Assembly (NCBI RefSeq): GCF_019279795.1
Contig: NC_056738.1
Location: 476,822,988 to 476,886,987, forward strand
DNA length: 64,000 bases
From: Protopterus annectens
Taxonomy: Eukaryota; Chordata; Ceratodontiformes; Protopteridae
Reading direction: 5' to 3'
The notes below the pieces were generated by a model. It saw nothing but the letters and a program-made list of their open reading frames with translations. It made no database searches and was not told the origin of the DNA. Positions 1-11,197 of this stretch are shown here, piece after piece; position 1 is the first letter of the stretch; each line of letters starts with the position of its first letter. The position numbers and the translations under genes are program-made.

Positions 1-1360
1 CTGCTCTCACTGAGTACTGACATCATTCTATGGTTAACATATCTATACCTGAAAGGAAAATGTTAAATGAATACCTCAAGCACACCAGTTTAGATGTATA
101 GTACATGCTGTATCATTCATTTTCTATTGACTGTATACAGTAATATAGAAGCAGTGGTGAGTGGTGACTTCATATCAAAGGGGAGCTGCAGGAGACAGTT
201 GAATGGGTGAGACCAATGGGAAGGGGTGTGATCAACTAGAAAGGGGCAGAGCTATGCTCAAAACCACAAAAACTGGGACTTTAATTAAATGCGCTGCCCT
301 GGGTGCCAAACCGTCATTATGAGAGTCCAATAAAGACAACATGAAGTGTAAAGAAAAAAAATAGTTCAATGCATTGGCTACATGACAGCTTACTTAATAT
401 CTAGAAGAAACAAAAAGATTGTGAGGCATGGAAAAATAAATTACTTTTTTTAAAAACATTACTGGAATGCCAGTCAAAATCAAGTATAAACAAACAAGCA
501 GCACTCAACTCAAACCACTCCTCCTTGCATTGAAGTTCTAATTATAATTTATATTCAGCTTTATAAAAGTACCAAGTTACATGCTGAAAGTAGCAAGCTC
601 TGTGATACCCCACTTGTAAAAATGTTTCTTATCCAAAAAAAGACCTGCTGCCTGACAACAACTCTCTACTTGTTTCATGGGGAAAACATGATCAAAGTAA
701 AAAATGAACAGCAAGCAAGAAACAAGCTCAAGATAAATTGTTTAAAGGACTACTGCACATGTTATGGACCACATATGATAAATTGGCATTCTGTTTAATT
801 TACTGGTAAAGCTTGCAAAGATGACTGCAAGTCTCCAACAAATGTAGTGAGCTTCTGAAAATACTGTAATCCTGTCCTTTATTACAAATACTGTCATATG
901 CATTTCAATACCTAAGGCTTATACATTATCTAGTTATGTAAATATTCTCTGCATGGCAACAACAAAAAGGCCTTTAATGTTGGTAGTTCTTTAACAGTAT
1001 GCTTAATAAAGCTTACTTGCATCTTACAATGTCAGACAAGCTTACTTGATGGTCATTAAAGCATTGCTACTTAAATACAGAGCAACAGGCACTGCAACAA
1101 CATGCATTTTCCGAATAATAAGAAGCATAAATCAACAGTATAAAAATATGACAGAAAACCAGAACATTCTACAAAATCAAGGACAGATGAAAAGCCACTG
1201 TAGTACTAGTGTCTACCTTGGATGGGGGGATACTCTTCACACTTACACTGCATAACTGCTCCTTGCCTTGCTTGGACACATGCTGAGTCATTACATGGGG
1301 AGTGGAGTGCAACAAGTATGTCACAATTTGAAATGTCTCTGGCTGATGGTGATGGCCCTG
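1..1360. other. No gene seen; AT-rich non-coding DNA
   Basis: Short open frames here have no recognisable domain and no plausible exon structure. The sequence is AT-rich and looks like old, unassigned repeat or intergenic DNA. Nothing in it supports a promoter or an RNA gene. Confidence 0.5.
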
Positions 1361-1369
1361 ACACATTTG

Positions 1370-1630
1370 TCATACCTCTCAAACTCAGAGCAATAAATCT
1401 GGACAAAGCACTAAATAGAAGTGAGACAAAGGCCCAAAAATGAAGACATTTTTTAAATATTACTCTTATAAACTTAAAAAGATAATAGAATAGTAGATCT
1501 TGCATTAGTATGAATTTTCTGACGGGTATAAAATCTGAAACTCAAACGAGTGTCATTATTTTCTAACTTCAGTCTTTAATGATTTGCCACTAATTTGCCA
1601 GAAAACCACAATTCTATGAAAAACGGACCA
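1370..1630. repeat. Copy of an unclassified dispersed repeat (family X)
   Basis: The block runs through a 'cctctcaaa..' start, 'aatctggacaaagc', a 'taaatattactcttataaactta' core and 'ctgaaactcaaa..gtcattatt'. The same words recur in the same order at 1943-2160, 3290-3590 and 3585-3920, with many substitutions and indels. No coding capacity or tRNA head is visible in this block. It is seen as a low-identity family within the window; its class (SINE, MITE or LTR fragment) is unknown. Confidence 0.5.
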
Positions 1631-1942
1631 AAAATGTGATGCAAAAATATAAAATAGCCACACAATACAGCTGGGAACCTGTCAAAGAAGGGACACTTTT
1701 ATAATATTAGTACTGTTAAGTTGAGCAGCTGACAAAATAAAAGTGTCTACATGAATTTCTGAAATAAAGTTAATCAATAACTCTGATCATTACAATTATT
1801 TATTAATTGTAAACTCTCTGCATTTTCATCCAAAACGGTCATTTTGCAGAGGGATTATTAGGGGAAGAGCAACATTTTGAGCTAAAGTCGGGGATAGTTG
1901 AGAGGTTTGGATATACGTAATTCTATAAAGCTATTTATTTGT

Positions 1943-2160
1943 GAGTACCTCTCAACCTCTTAATGCAGGAAATCTGGACAAGGCCAAATATATCAAGGGA
2001 ACATACAGACAGTACTAAAAATTGCTGTTGTATAAACTTAGACATAAGAATAACAGAAGGGTGTGAAGTCTGAAACTCAATGTCTGTCATTATTTAGTGA
2101 CTTCATTCCTAAATGATTTGCCAGAAAACTACACATTTTATGAGGAACAAACCAAAAATA
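1943..2160. repeat. Copy of dispersed repeat family X
   Basis: It shares ordered blocks with 1370-1630: 'acctctcaacctctta', 'aatctggacaaggcca', a variant 'ttgtataaactta', then 'gaagtctgaaactcaa' and 'gtctgtcattatttagtga'. The two copies differ by indels, so the family is old. Confidence 0.5.
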
Positions 2161-2339
2161 AGAAGCATAAATCTCTTCATTCTGTGAAAATCTGGACAGT
2201 TGAGAGGTATAGTTCAGCCATGACTGTCTTTGAGTTTGCCACCCTTCCCCCCTCACAAAATCATGGTCAAATGGGGCCTGCCCCATGCAGCCATTCCAAT
2301 GTCCCGTTACTTGGCTATTTCACCTGATTTGCTATAAAC

Positions 2340-3130
2340 ACTGTAATGTGAAAACTGCTTTACTTCTACAATGATTTAGATTTCATTTAAAAGTTTTATT
2401 TTACATTTTACAGCACAAACACTAATAGACATCTGCTAAACAAAGCAATGAAGTCTTACAATGAAAATAGACTTAGCATTAAAACTTCTCTGCCCTTGAA
2501 ACTCACATTCAAAGAAAATACATCTGGCCAGTGGCAGATAAAGATTAACTTTGGGCTGTTTTCAAATCATAGGCCCTACGCACATGAAACATACATGTGT
2601 TCTTTGATACACCTTCCTGATTGTATTGAATTATATTTCTTGTATAATACAGTGCAGTTGTTAGAGGGTGTTTTAAATTTATTGTTTTGAACATTTTTCC
2701 AGTAAATAATGAAACAAAATGTATGCACCAATAATGACAAAACTGCCCAATTCAGAACATTTCCATCATAAAAGTCTACTCAAATGTTTACAATACACCA
2801 GCATCAGTAAATATGCAGAATCTCTGCAGAAGTAAAAGTTATCTAAATAATTCCACATTAAAGAGATCTGTAACTAATTAAGAGGTTGCTGCTAGCAAAC
2901 AACTTCATATTTCATTGTTTCATCTACAAATAAAGTACCTGTTTCCCTTGAGGAATAAATTGCCCATGTTACATTAAAGAAAAATGATAAGCTAGTAATA
3001 TTGCAATAGGGAATGGATAGCAGACTGATAACAGGTTGATAGTTACTAGGTATCTCCACCAAAGAGGACATTTTCAGGACTGCAGCATCCACCCCCTTTA
3101 AAAGTACTACACAGTACAGTATCAGCAATG
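2340..3130. other. No gene seen
   Basis: AT-rich DNA without recognisable protein motifs, simple repeats of note, or structured RNA. The open frames on either strand are short and look like chance frames. Confidence 0.45.
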
Positions 3131-3240
3131 CATCTACATACTGTGGGAGTAGAACCCACAGTCTTCTGCATCAAAAGCAGGTGCACTACCTGTTGTGCTA
3201 TTAACAATGCAAGCAGACTCAGTATAAGCAGCACTAAACT
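3130..3240 (-). repeat. tRNA-like SINE head (minus strand)
   Basis: Read on the minus strand, a box-A-like stretch (TAGCACAACAGGTAGTGCA) is followed about 30 nt later by a box-B-like GGGTTCTACTCCC. The spacing fits a tRNA-derived pol III promoter. No acceptor-stem pairing or CCA end was found, so it is read as a SINE head and not as a tRNA gene. The downstream body could not be matched to another copy here. Confidence 0.5.
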
Positions 3241-3289
3241 TCTCTTCCCCTGAAGCTCTTAGCTCATTGTAAAATCCACTCGACACTCA

Positions 3290-3590
3290 ACTGTATCTCT
3301 CAACTTTGCAGCACGAGAACAAAACATCTTGAAAAAGCAAAACTTTATTGGGGGGACAAAAGCCCAAAAAAAAACAGGGACACATTTTAAACATTGCTTG
3401 TATAACCTTGGAAAGTTGCTAGAATAAAAAGCTGTGCTACCGCCATGCATTTCACTGTAAATGTCTTGAATCCAGGACCCTGTGCACTACAGTCAGAGCA
3501 ACATACCCTATGCCAAATCAATTGTTTCTTAAAAGACAGGAAGACTGAAACTTAAATAGCTATTATTTAGTGAATTCAATTCTCACCATA
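3290..3590. repeat. Copy of family X with an inserted tRNA-like head
   Basis: Family-X words ('atctctcaactttgcagca', 'acattgcttgtataacctt', 'tagaataaaaagct') run to about 3450 and resume at about 3540 ('aagactgaaactta..tattatttagtgaattc'). Between them, 3462-3518 contains, on the minus strand, the same tRNA-like head seen near 52240 and 56220 (box B around 'gtcctggattcaag', box A remnant near 'tggcata'). Either the SINE inserted into the repeat or the head is an internal part of a composite repeat. Confidence 0.4.
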
Positions 3591-3930
3591 GCTCTTAAAC
3601 TCTTAGCACAAAACACCTGGACAAAGCCAATAATGGGGGAATACAGCCCCCAAACATATTCAGTGAATTTAGTTCTCACCATAGCTCTCAACCTCTTCGC
3701 ACAAAAAAAAACTGCACAAAGCCAATAATGGGGGATTACAGAGCAAAAAATAGGAACAAATTTCAAATATTGATCTTATATACTTAGAAAATTTATAGAA
3801 TAAAATATTTTGTATTACCATGTACTTTCTGAAGAATATGAAGTCTAAAATTCAAATGTCTGTTATTATTTAGTGAATTCAAAATCCAGAACAGAACAGA
3901 ACAAAAATATGAGGCAAAAATCTAATGCTT
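3585..3930. repeat. Copy of family X with a duplicated first block
   Basis: The segment 'attcaattctcaccatagctctta..gccaataatgggggaatacag' at about 3575-3650 is repeated at about 3665-3745, followed by one copy of the family-X right half to about 3920. This looks like a local tandem duplication of the left block inside the repeat. Confidence 0.5.
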
Positions 3931-4039
3931 TTCACAAGTGGTGGTTTGTAGGGAATTCAGGCTCTTGCTACCTGCACCCAAGGTTGAGGGTTTGAGCCTG
4001 TCTCTAGCTACCAGTTAAAATTAATGGGACATTTCACTT

Positions 4040-4059
4040 ACACACACACATGCACACAC

Positions 4060-4120
<61 letters not shown>
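4040..4120. repeat. (CA)n microsatellite
   Basis: A run of CA dinucleotides with a few interruptions (tg, agt, cg). It directly follows a sequence with a box-B-like 'ggtttgagcctg' near 3990, so it could be the tail of an old SINE. Confidence 0.9.
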
Positions 4121-4121
<1 letters not shown>

Positions 4122-4164
4122 TGAAAAAGCCACACCAGTACCTGAGTGAATCTCGCTCCAGATG

Positions 4165-4345
4165 CAGAGTCCCAGCCTCAGTTAAAAAGTCCCATTTCAG
4201 AAAAGCAGCAGATAATGAAAACAGAGTCTCATCCCATCCTCAATTCAATGCAAAAGTCCCATTTCATTATCAAAGCAGCAGCTCCATTTAAAAGCTCTGG
4301 CTCTGAGACCCCATTCAGATCAAAGCAGCAGCTCCTGTTTCTCTG
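4165..4345. repeat. Short imperfect tandem repeat
   Basis: The words 'cccatttca..aaagcagcag' occur three times (about 4190, 4256 and 4310) with roughly 55-65 bp spacing and divergent filler, suggesting an eroded minisatellite-like unit. Open frames across it are low-complexity shadows. From here to 5200 no gene is visible. Confidence 0.4.
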
Positions 4346-5199
4346 TGCCAGAATGCCATGCATGTGTGCACTGCCTCTAGTTCATTCTGAGCATGCACAG
4401 ACTGCAGACCTTGCAGTCTGATCCCCTTCCAGTCTATGCAGTTGGAACCACATAGACGTCTGGGGCATCTGTAGAGTGCTGCCTTCTTCCAAATCCAGAC
4501 TGGTTAAACAGCAGTTTGGATTCGAGTTTCCAAATATGCATGTGCAGAGTTCTAGGATTTATTTTTATTTTTGGTTTTGGTTTTTGTACAGATGGGGGGG
4601 CTGCAGTCCTGCAGTCCAATAGCATGAGCTGCCACTGTGTAGAAGGCCAGACCAAAAGTGGCAGCCACCCAGGGAGAGGGGGGGGGGTGCTAGCTCAGAG
4701 AGTGTACAATTTATGCAAAATAAAAGCTGAGAAAAAATACTTTTTATCTTAACACTGTATTTCTTGCAGTGCTGGCTAATCCCCATCCTATTGACGTCAC
4801 CTTACATAGGTGTCTGTTCATCCTCATGTTTTATATAAGGGATGAGCCTCAGGCACTGCCATAAAGGCTTCTGACTGGATGATTGGGGAAGGGAGGGGTA
4901 TAGAAAGCAGTTACTGGCCTTTATCTTTGGTACCCACAATTAGAGAGCAGTAACTGTTCTCTTGATTCAAGCATCTTCCTTCGATTGTCTCTTCAAAATT
5001 CAAATTGTTGTTTGGCTTACATATAGATGTGACAGACCCAGTCAAATGAATGCACACCCAAGTAATTCTGCTAGCTTAAGTTGTATGGAATGGTAAATCT
5101 GTCACTCTTCTGGCTTTTATAGGAGTATATCAAATGATTTGGAACTCTTCTCAAATATGGGGATTAATTCATATAGCAACAGTTACACTGCTGCTATTT

Positions 5200-6600
5200 G
5201 TTGGAGCACTTACTCCTCAAGGAACAACTGTGACAGAACTTTAATTGAACTTATAAACTGGGCTTTGTTCAGAATGTTGGTTGTAAGATAAGGCAGACAT
5301 AGAGGGAGATGCATAAAATCCACAAAAGTATAGTCCAATAAACTTAATTTATATTTAGGGAAATGTTTTATAAAGCATTATTCACCTTTATTGAGACAGA
5401 TGGCTTCCAGGTTAAAGATATTTCACAAAGTGGTTTTATTTACGGAAGACAATGCAATAAAAATCTGATTTTTATTCAAATGTCAGTGAGGCACTAGACA
5501 GTAGCTTACCAGTGGGTTTAGTGATTTTGGATTTGAGTAAAACTTTTGATACAGTCCTGCATGACTCAGTTATTCAAACACTGGATGCTTGATATATAAA
5601 TCTATGAATTATCCTATGGACTTCTGAATGGTTTACTGGCTTACTTGAAGGTGGTCAATTTTGAAAATTGAGGATGTTAAATCCTGGTACTTTGAAGTTC
5701 ACCAAGGAGTACCTCAGTGGTCTGTTGGGGTCTTTTCTGTTTAATGTGATTGTCTATCATGCCTAGCAGTTAGGATGACTAGCCATCCAAGTTTGCAGAT
5801 TTCATAAATCTTGCAAGGATCATTATGTCCCTAAGATACTAAAAAAATACAATGATTTTCCTATCTTTATCTCTCGATAAATGACTATCAAGTTTGTTAT
5901 AATAGTAATAAATTAAAAATCATGCATCTTAGTTTAACAAATAAAGCACACTATGCTTTGACTCATAAAAGTATCAGGTGCTGTACTGAGTTTAACAATT
6001 TGTGCATTACATTTAATGACAGCCTTGATGCCTCTTATGTTTATTCAGATTATTGCAATAGTCAAAAACATACTTTGGTCTGCTACCTCATGATGCAGGG
6101 AGGTCTTTATTCCATTTTATAAGAGTAGAGGTTGGGGTATATTATATAGTGGGGAAGCCTTTTTTCAATTGCGGTCCAAAGGATGTGAATACATTGGTGA
6201 GATTCTACAAATACTACACTAAACATTTAACCATCTATGGCAGATCATCCTACAGTGATTGACTGAAGTTGCTTAGTCTTCATTAAGTTAAGAATAGGCT
6301 GATAAGGGGGATATCATATGGGGTTATATATATTTGCAGCGCTCTTTGAGAATAACTGTGGGTATTATTTTAGTTGGTCATACGTTGAACACAAGAAACC
6401 TGTGTAAGATGAACACATATAAGAAGCATTTTAATGTTAGAGAGGCTAGACTATGGAACCACCTTCCCATGGATGTGAGTAGTTCTAAGAATTTAACTAA
6501 ATTTAAAAGTTGCCTTAACTCTTTCTTTGGTGTCAAGAGTCTTTACGACAAGGTGGGAGTAGATTAGGGCTCATAATTACCTTTTTCAGGTCCTGAGTCC
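5200..6600 (+). mobile_element. Decayed LINE (CR1/jockey-like) RT fragment
   Basis: Around 5517-5580 the plus strand reads VILDLSKTFDTVLHDS, the RT palm motif that carries the first catalytic Asp in non-LTR elements. It also reads 'GxYLSGLLG' downstream and, near 6390-6540, KKHFNVREARLWNHLPMDV followed by a TKFKSCLNSFF-like end. That is the usual C-terminal signature of CR1/L2-type RT proteins (WNxLP, then FKxxL). Many stops and frameshifts separate the parts and the YADD motif is not recoverable. It is an old, dead copy; the exact clade is uncertain. Confidence 0.7.
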
Positions 6601-8265
6601 CTAAATAAAATTATAGCATTTTATTTCAGGTGGAAGAAGAAAACTATATAAACATAACACACACTTATGTGAATTATCTGACAGCAGAAATGAAACAAGT
6701 ATTCAATGTAGTGAAACAAGCTACATAATACATCCCTTTCACAGCAATAAGTACACCACAAAATAGAAACATTGTGAAGTACATGTGAATGTGCCTTTAT
6801 CAAGGCCTTGTAGATCGATTTTTTTACAGAATACTAGTCAGGAACTTATGTTAAGGTATAACAACAAGAAGTTAATTGCTTATTATTGGTATATAAATGA
6901 GTGTTACCTGTCCAAAGATATATAGGAAGATAATTTGTAATTTGGAGGATCAGTACAAAATAAGCAGCACTTACCAGAACACCCTAAAATAATGAGTGTG
7001 ACAGCACAGATATGGTTATTTTTGTGTCTGGAACCAGGACTTGGAGTTAAGTCCTAAAACTAGGCCTTTGCTTGAGCGTGGTCTGGACTTTGTAAATATT
7101 TTACATAAATAATCCTAAATTCATTGTTTTGTGTGCTTTAAAAGTCAAGTGAGTCAATGTTTTTTCATTTACTTTTATGAACTGGCAAAAATTCTGTTTT
7201 GTAATACATACTGCCTCCAATGCTTTCTTTGAGTTTGCAGTATATCTGTATCTATTTCTATATATAAACAAATGCAAAAATATATATAATAATACCACAG
7301 AAAAATTTTACTTTTTGGGCATCAAAATTGCTAGTTTGGCCCCCTTACAACCAGATTAAAAAAAAAACACAAACTGTAGCCAGTCGTATTTGAGTCTTGA
7401 AAGTAATCAAGCACTTCTAACTTGTTTATAAATCAATACAACATTATTGAAAAATAGGCCCTTTTGCCCTTAACAGAGCTTCATCCGATCTAACTTCATT
7501 TTACATGGTATGGATTTAAACAAATATTTCACTGTCAGTTCACTCAAGATGTGGTAATAACTCCATGGTGTAGTCTGTTTAGCCAAGCTAAAGTAGGGTG
7601 GGATTCACCTTTCATCCCTGTTTTGCAGTACATTTATTTATTAGTAGCTAAAAGGTTATTGCTTTTTGTGCTATGTTCCCATCCTATGTAGCTAGTACCT
7701 AACTCATACAGCCACTTTATACCTATTGTCATTGGCTATGCACATCAATCAGTATATCATCTTATCTCTCATGTGATACACCAATCTCATTTGCCATATC
7801 AAAACTGGGTAACAACTGCTAGCATGACAACCAGTCAAGTCATAACCCTTGAGAGTTATGTTGTAATCATAATTGCAGTTAGTCAGGACCATGCTGGGAA
7901 TTGTTTAACTGACCCAATGAATGAATGCATCTACCTTGTATCCTTTGTCAGGTGATGTGACACCTGTAACATGAGAGAATGAATAATCATATCACTTGTA
8001 AAGAAGAGAACTTAATCTATGAGGGAAAATCTCAAAGAACAAAGTAAGTAAGCAAGGCAAGCACTAAAGTGTCAATCTATCACATGAGAACAATCTATTT
8101 TGCCAGTAACAGGGTTGAATTTACAAATATTGCAGTTGAGTATGGCAGTTTATACACACACACAGTCCTGCCTTTCTAATTTACATTGTCCAATAAAAAT
8201 GCTTTCTAATCTTTTCTTGGACTCTTTTCTTTCTGCAACCTTTTTAAAAATGTCCAGGAATTTAC
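6600..8265. other. No gene seen; possible old PLE tail at 7350-7530
   Basis: No coding domain is recognisable. On the minus strand at about 7440-7500 there is a weak resemblance to the hammerhead-containing tails of the PLEs elsewhere in the window: a CGGATGA word, a GCTC/GGGC stem, AAAA, then the near-palindrome AGGGCCT. Two core bases are wrong and no stem I is evident, so it is noted without a firm call. Confidence 0.3.
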
Positions 8266-8268
8266 AGG

Positions 8269-8690
8269 TTTTCACCCTTTGAGTTGTTGTATGGGCACAG
8301 GGTGAGGGTACCTCTAGATTTGATTCATGATGAGTAGGAGGGTGAGTATGAAACCCACAAGGTGTCTGTTGCAGCATATGTCCTAAACCTCAGGACAAGG
8401 CTCAGGGAGCTCATGGGCTTGGCCCAGGAGAACCTGGAAGAAGACCAACAGCAGAAAAAAGTCTGGTATGACAGGAATGCCTGAGCTAGAGAGTATGCTG
8501 TAGGGCAGCAGGTAATGGTTCTCATTCCTGTCAGACACAACAAGCTGAGGCAGCCTAGGAAGGACCCTACAATGTAGTAAGGAAGGTCAGTGATGTCAAC
8601 TACATGGTAGAACTACTAGGCAGGAAGCACAGGCACAAACTGTATCATGTTAACATGATGAAATCTTACCATGATAGGGGGGCCCTTGTG
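8269..8690 (+). pseudogene. Integrase C-terminal region of gypsy element
   Basis: The reading frame starting at 8269 gives FSPFELLYG, a hallmark of the end of the Ty3/gypsy integrase catalytic core. It continues through a helical stretch ending QQKKVWYDRNA and then GQQVMVLIPVRHNKL, which is the start of the integrase C-terminal beta-barrel. It ends in a KLYHVNMMKSYHDR-like segment, matching the 'YHVNLLKxWxxR' end of Gmr1-type integrases. In-frame stops occur at about 8332, 8482 and 8577, plus a shift near 8580. The DDE catalytic residues lie upstream and are missing. Confidence 0.8.
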
Positions 8691-8779
8691 CTGAGTATTT
8701 GCAGTGGATGGCAGGAGAAGTCAGAGGGGGATCTGGTGACTGATCTCCTCAGTGAGGCTCAGACTGACACCTCAGTGGA

Positions 8780-9615
8780 AGGGGTAGCAATGTCCCAGCA
8801 ACTATCCCCTACCCAAGATCAAGAAATCCGAGCAGTGTTACAGGAATTTGGGGACATGTTCAATGGGAAACCACTTAGGACAGCACCATGTGGATACAGG
8901 ACCCAAAAGGCCTATTAAGCAGGCTCCTTATAGGGTACCTGAGAGAGTCATACAGACTCTTAGGGAAGAGATACAGGAGATGTTGGAAATATTGGTAATT
9001 CAGGAGTCCAGCAGTCCCTGGGCCTCTCTAGTGGTGCTGGTGCCAAAGAAGGATAGCAGCACCAGGTTCTGTGTGGACTACAGGAAATTAAATAGTCACA
9101 CAAAATCAGATGCTTATCCCATGCCTAGGACATATGAAGCACTAGAGCAGCTGAGTAGGGCTAAGTACCTTACCACCATTGATCTTACCAAGGGTTACTG
9201 GCAGGTGCCCTTGACTCCTAGTGCTAGAGAGAGGTCAGCCTTTGTGATTCCTTTTGGCTTGTATGCCTTCACAAAGATGCCCTTTGGGGTGAAAAATGCT
9301 CCAGTGACCTTCCAGATACTGGTAGATCATATCCTAGCAGGAGCAGGAGATTTTGCCCTTGCTTACCTAGATGATATTGCCATCTGCAGCCATTCATGGC
9401 AAGGGAAACTTCAGCATGTCATGGAGGTGCTGGGCAGACTACAGAGGGCAGGGTTGACCATTAAGCCCAGCAAATGTCAGGTGGCTATGGCAGAGATCTC
9501 CTACCTGGGACATAGAGTGGGGAGTTGTAAGATCAGGCTAGAACCTACCAAAGTGGAAGCCATTCATGCATGGCCTGCACCAGTTACCAAAAAAAGCAGG
9601 CGAGGGCATTCTTAG
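8780..9615 (+). pseudogene. Reverse transcriptase of gypsy element
   Basis: After a linker (SPTQDQEIRAVLQEFGDMF) the frame shifts near 8880 and continues as an RT. Visible are HVDTGPKRPIKQAPYRVPE, the fingers motif LVVLVPKKDSSTRFCVDYR, TIDLTKGYWQVPL with the first catalytic Asp, FGVKNAPVTFQ, and the catalytic box YLDDIAI. The thumb KPSKCQVAMAEISYLGHRV follows. Motif spacing is normal for gypsy RT. A single-base frameshift near 9595, in a run of A, breaks the link to RNase H. Confidence 0.9.
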
Positions 9616-10160
9616 GAATAGCAGAGTACTACAGAAAGTTTGTCACCAGGTATAGTACCATAGCTGCTCCCCTCACAGACCAGACAAGGAAAAACAGGCC
9701 AGCTAAAGTAGGGTGGACCCAAGCATGTGCGCAGGCATTCCAGAAGCTAAAAAGAGCTTTGGGAGGACACCCTGTGTTAGTCCAGATCATAGCAAATCAT
9801 TAGTTGTGCAGGTGGATGCTTCAAATCATTGGGTAGGGACTATACTTAGCCAGGTTTCTTCAGAGGGAGAAGAGCACCCAGTGGTTTATCTCAGTCATAG
9901 GCTCCAACCCTGGGAGTAATGCTATGTAGCTGTAGAAAACAAATGCCTAGCCATAGCATGGGCACTGCAGAAACTTCAGCCTTATCTGTATGGAAGGACA
10001 TTCACTGTAGATGCATAACACAATTCCTTAACATGGCTACATCGAGCCAGCCAGCAAAATACCACATTACTAAGGTGGAGCCTCGGGTTGCAAGCATATG
10101 ATATGACAGTGCAACACCACAGTGGGGTTAGCAAAGCCAACGCAGATGGGCTCTCAAGAT
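9596..10160 (+). pseudogene. Connection and RNase H region of gypsy element
   Basis: RAFLGIAEYYRKFVTRYS is the conserved connection motif after gypsy RT. RNase H follows: VQVDASNHWVGTILSQ (first Asp), VVYLSHRL, the block VAVENKCLAIAWALQKLQPYL with the catalytic Glu, and HNSLTWL. It ends in GVSKANADGLSR, the normal end of gypsy RNase H, followed by a stop. Several frameshifts and stops interrupt it. No integrase follows; the next feature is a purine tract and LTR, which confirms that RNase H is the last pol domain. Confidence 0.85.
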
Positions 10161-10242
10161 AGGGAATGGGTAACGTATCTCCAAATAGGCCCACCCCTCT
10201 CAGGCAACATTTCTCAGGGGTCACTTGAAAAACTAGCTTAGT

Positions 10243-10257
10243 TGTTAGGGGGGAGAA
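10243..10257 (+). promoter_or_regulatory. Polypurine tract of gypsy element
   Basis: The stretch 'gttaggggggagaac' lies immediately before the TG that opens the probable LTR. This is the expected position and composition of the plus-strand primer tract in LTR retrotransposons. Confidence 0.65.
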
Positions 10258-10258
10258 C

Positions 10259-10832
10259 TGTGATGCTGCCAGCCCAGCTATCTGAAATTTCATAAATAAT
10301 CAGATCCCATTTGTGAATATTAATATGATCTATAAGCTTGTCTTATAAATGTAAGAGAACTATATGGTATGTGGATATTAAAGTACTGGTACAGAAGTGT
10401 GTGTTGAACTGTATGTTATGTACTGAGCTTCAAGAATGTAACCACAGTGTGCCCTACTGGGAAAGAACATAGTTAACTTACAAACTCTAAAAAAATAAGT
10501 TAAAAGTGTTTTACGATGTGCTATAAAAGCTAGTTTCAAGGCAGCAAGGAGACAGGATGTCTAGAGCTAGGAGTTTCTTTATATTGTCTTGAAACAGAAA
10601 TAAGTACTAGGTTTAAAACAACTGTTAGCCTGTGAACTGAAGGCAGGAGACAAATAATGATGTCATCCAGCTAACCCAGCAGTAATGTTCTGATATTAAT
10701 TTGGGAACTGTCTCAGAGACTGTGCATTTTGTTTTTGTCTTTGGACCTGGAAACATACATCTTCATCACTTCTGAAGAAAGATACCCATACAGTTTAAGC
10801 AGTAGGAGCAACCGGTCTAATAAAGAATTTAC
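10259..10832 (+). repeat. Probable 3' LTR of gypsy element
   Basis: It begins TGTGATGCTGCC right after the polypurine tract. It has a TATA-like 'ctataaaag' at about 10521 and an 'aataaa' at 10819-10824, and can be closed at 'tttaca' (10832), giving TGT...ACA ends and a length near 574 bp. There is no second LTR in the window, so the right edge is inferred; an end near 10904 is also possible. Confidence 0.6.
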
Positions 10833-10904
10833 AGTCATGTTTAAATATGCTACAATTACATGTAATCCCATATGAATTACAGGAGGCGGAAATTCCAGGC
10901 ACAT

Positions 10905-11195
10905 TGTGGTTGCAGAGAAAATCAGTATTAGCTAACATCAAAGACTGAAGCAATGCTAATTTCAGTAACATTTATTGTACCCTACTTAGGAAATGGTCCC
11001 ATTCACATCATGGTACTAGAAACCCAAAATTATTGGAGAAATTAAACCCAGAGTGAAAATGTAACAGTATGGCTCATTCTGGCATACTGAAATAACATAA
11101 GTAAGGTGGATAAATAATGCATTTATTGAAATAAAACATTAAGCTTAAACACAGATTTTTTTGTGTGCTTTTAAAAGGCCATCCTTAAAAGATGG
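10905..11195. other. No gene seen
   Basis: Short AT-rich spacer between the gypsy LTR and the CR1 copy; nothing recognisable. Confidence 0.4.
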
Positions 11196-11197
11196 CA

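Larger units (their letters stand above)
8266..10832 (+). mobile_element. Ty3/gypsy retrotransposon fragment, IN-RT-RNaseH order (Gmr1-like)
   Basis: The plus strand encodes, in order, an integrase C-terminal region, a reverse transcriptase, a connection/RNase H region, a purine tract and a probable 3' LTR. In most Ty3/gypsy elements the integrase follows RNase H. Integrase upstream of RT is the arrangement described for the Gmr1 group of deuterostome gypsy elements. The copy is 5'-truncated inside integrase (nothing integrase-like before about 8266), lacks gag, protease and 5' LTR, and carries stops and frameshifts, so it is not autonomous. Confidence 0.85.

Noticed and set aside
7350..7530. 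PLE tail with hammerhead
   Set aside because: Only a loose resemblance, with two core changes and no stem I; no PLE coding sequence adjacent.
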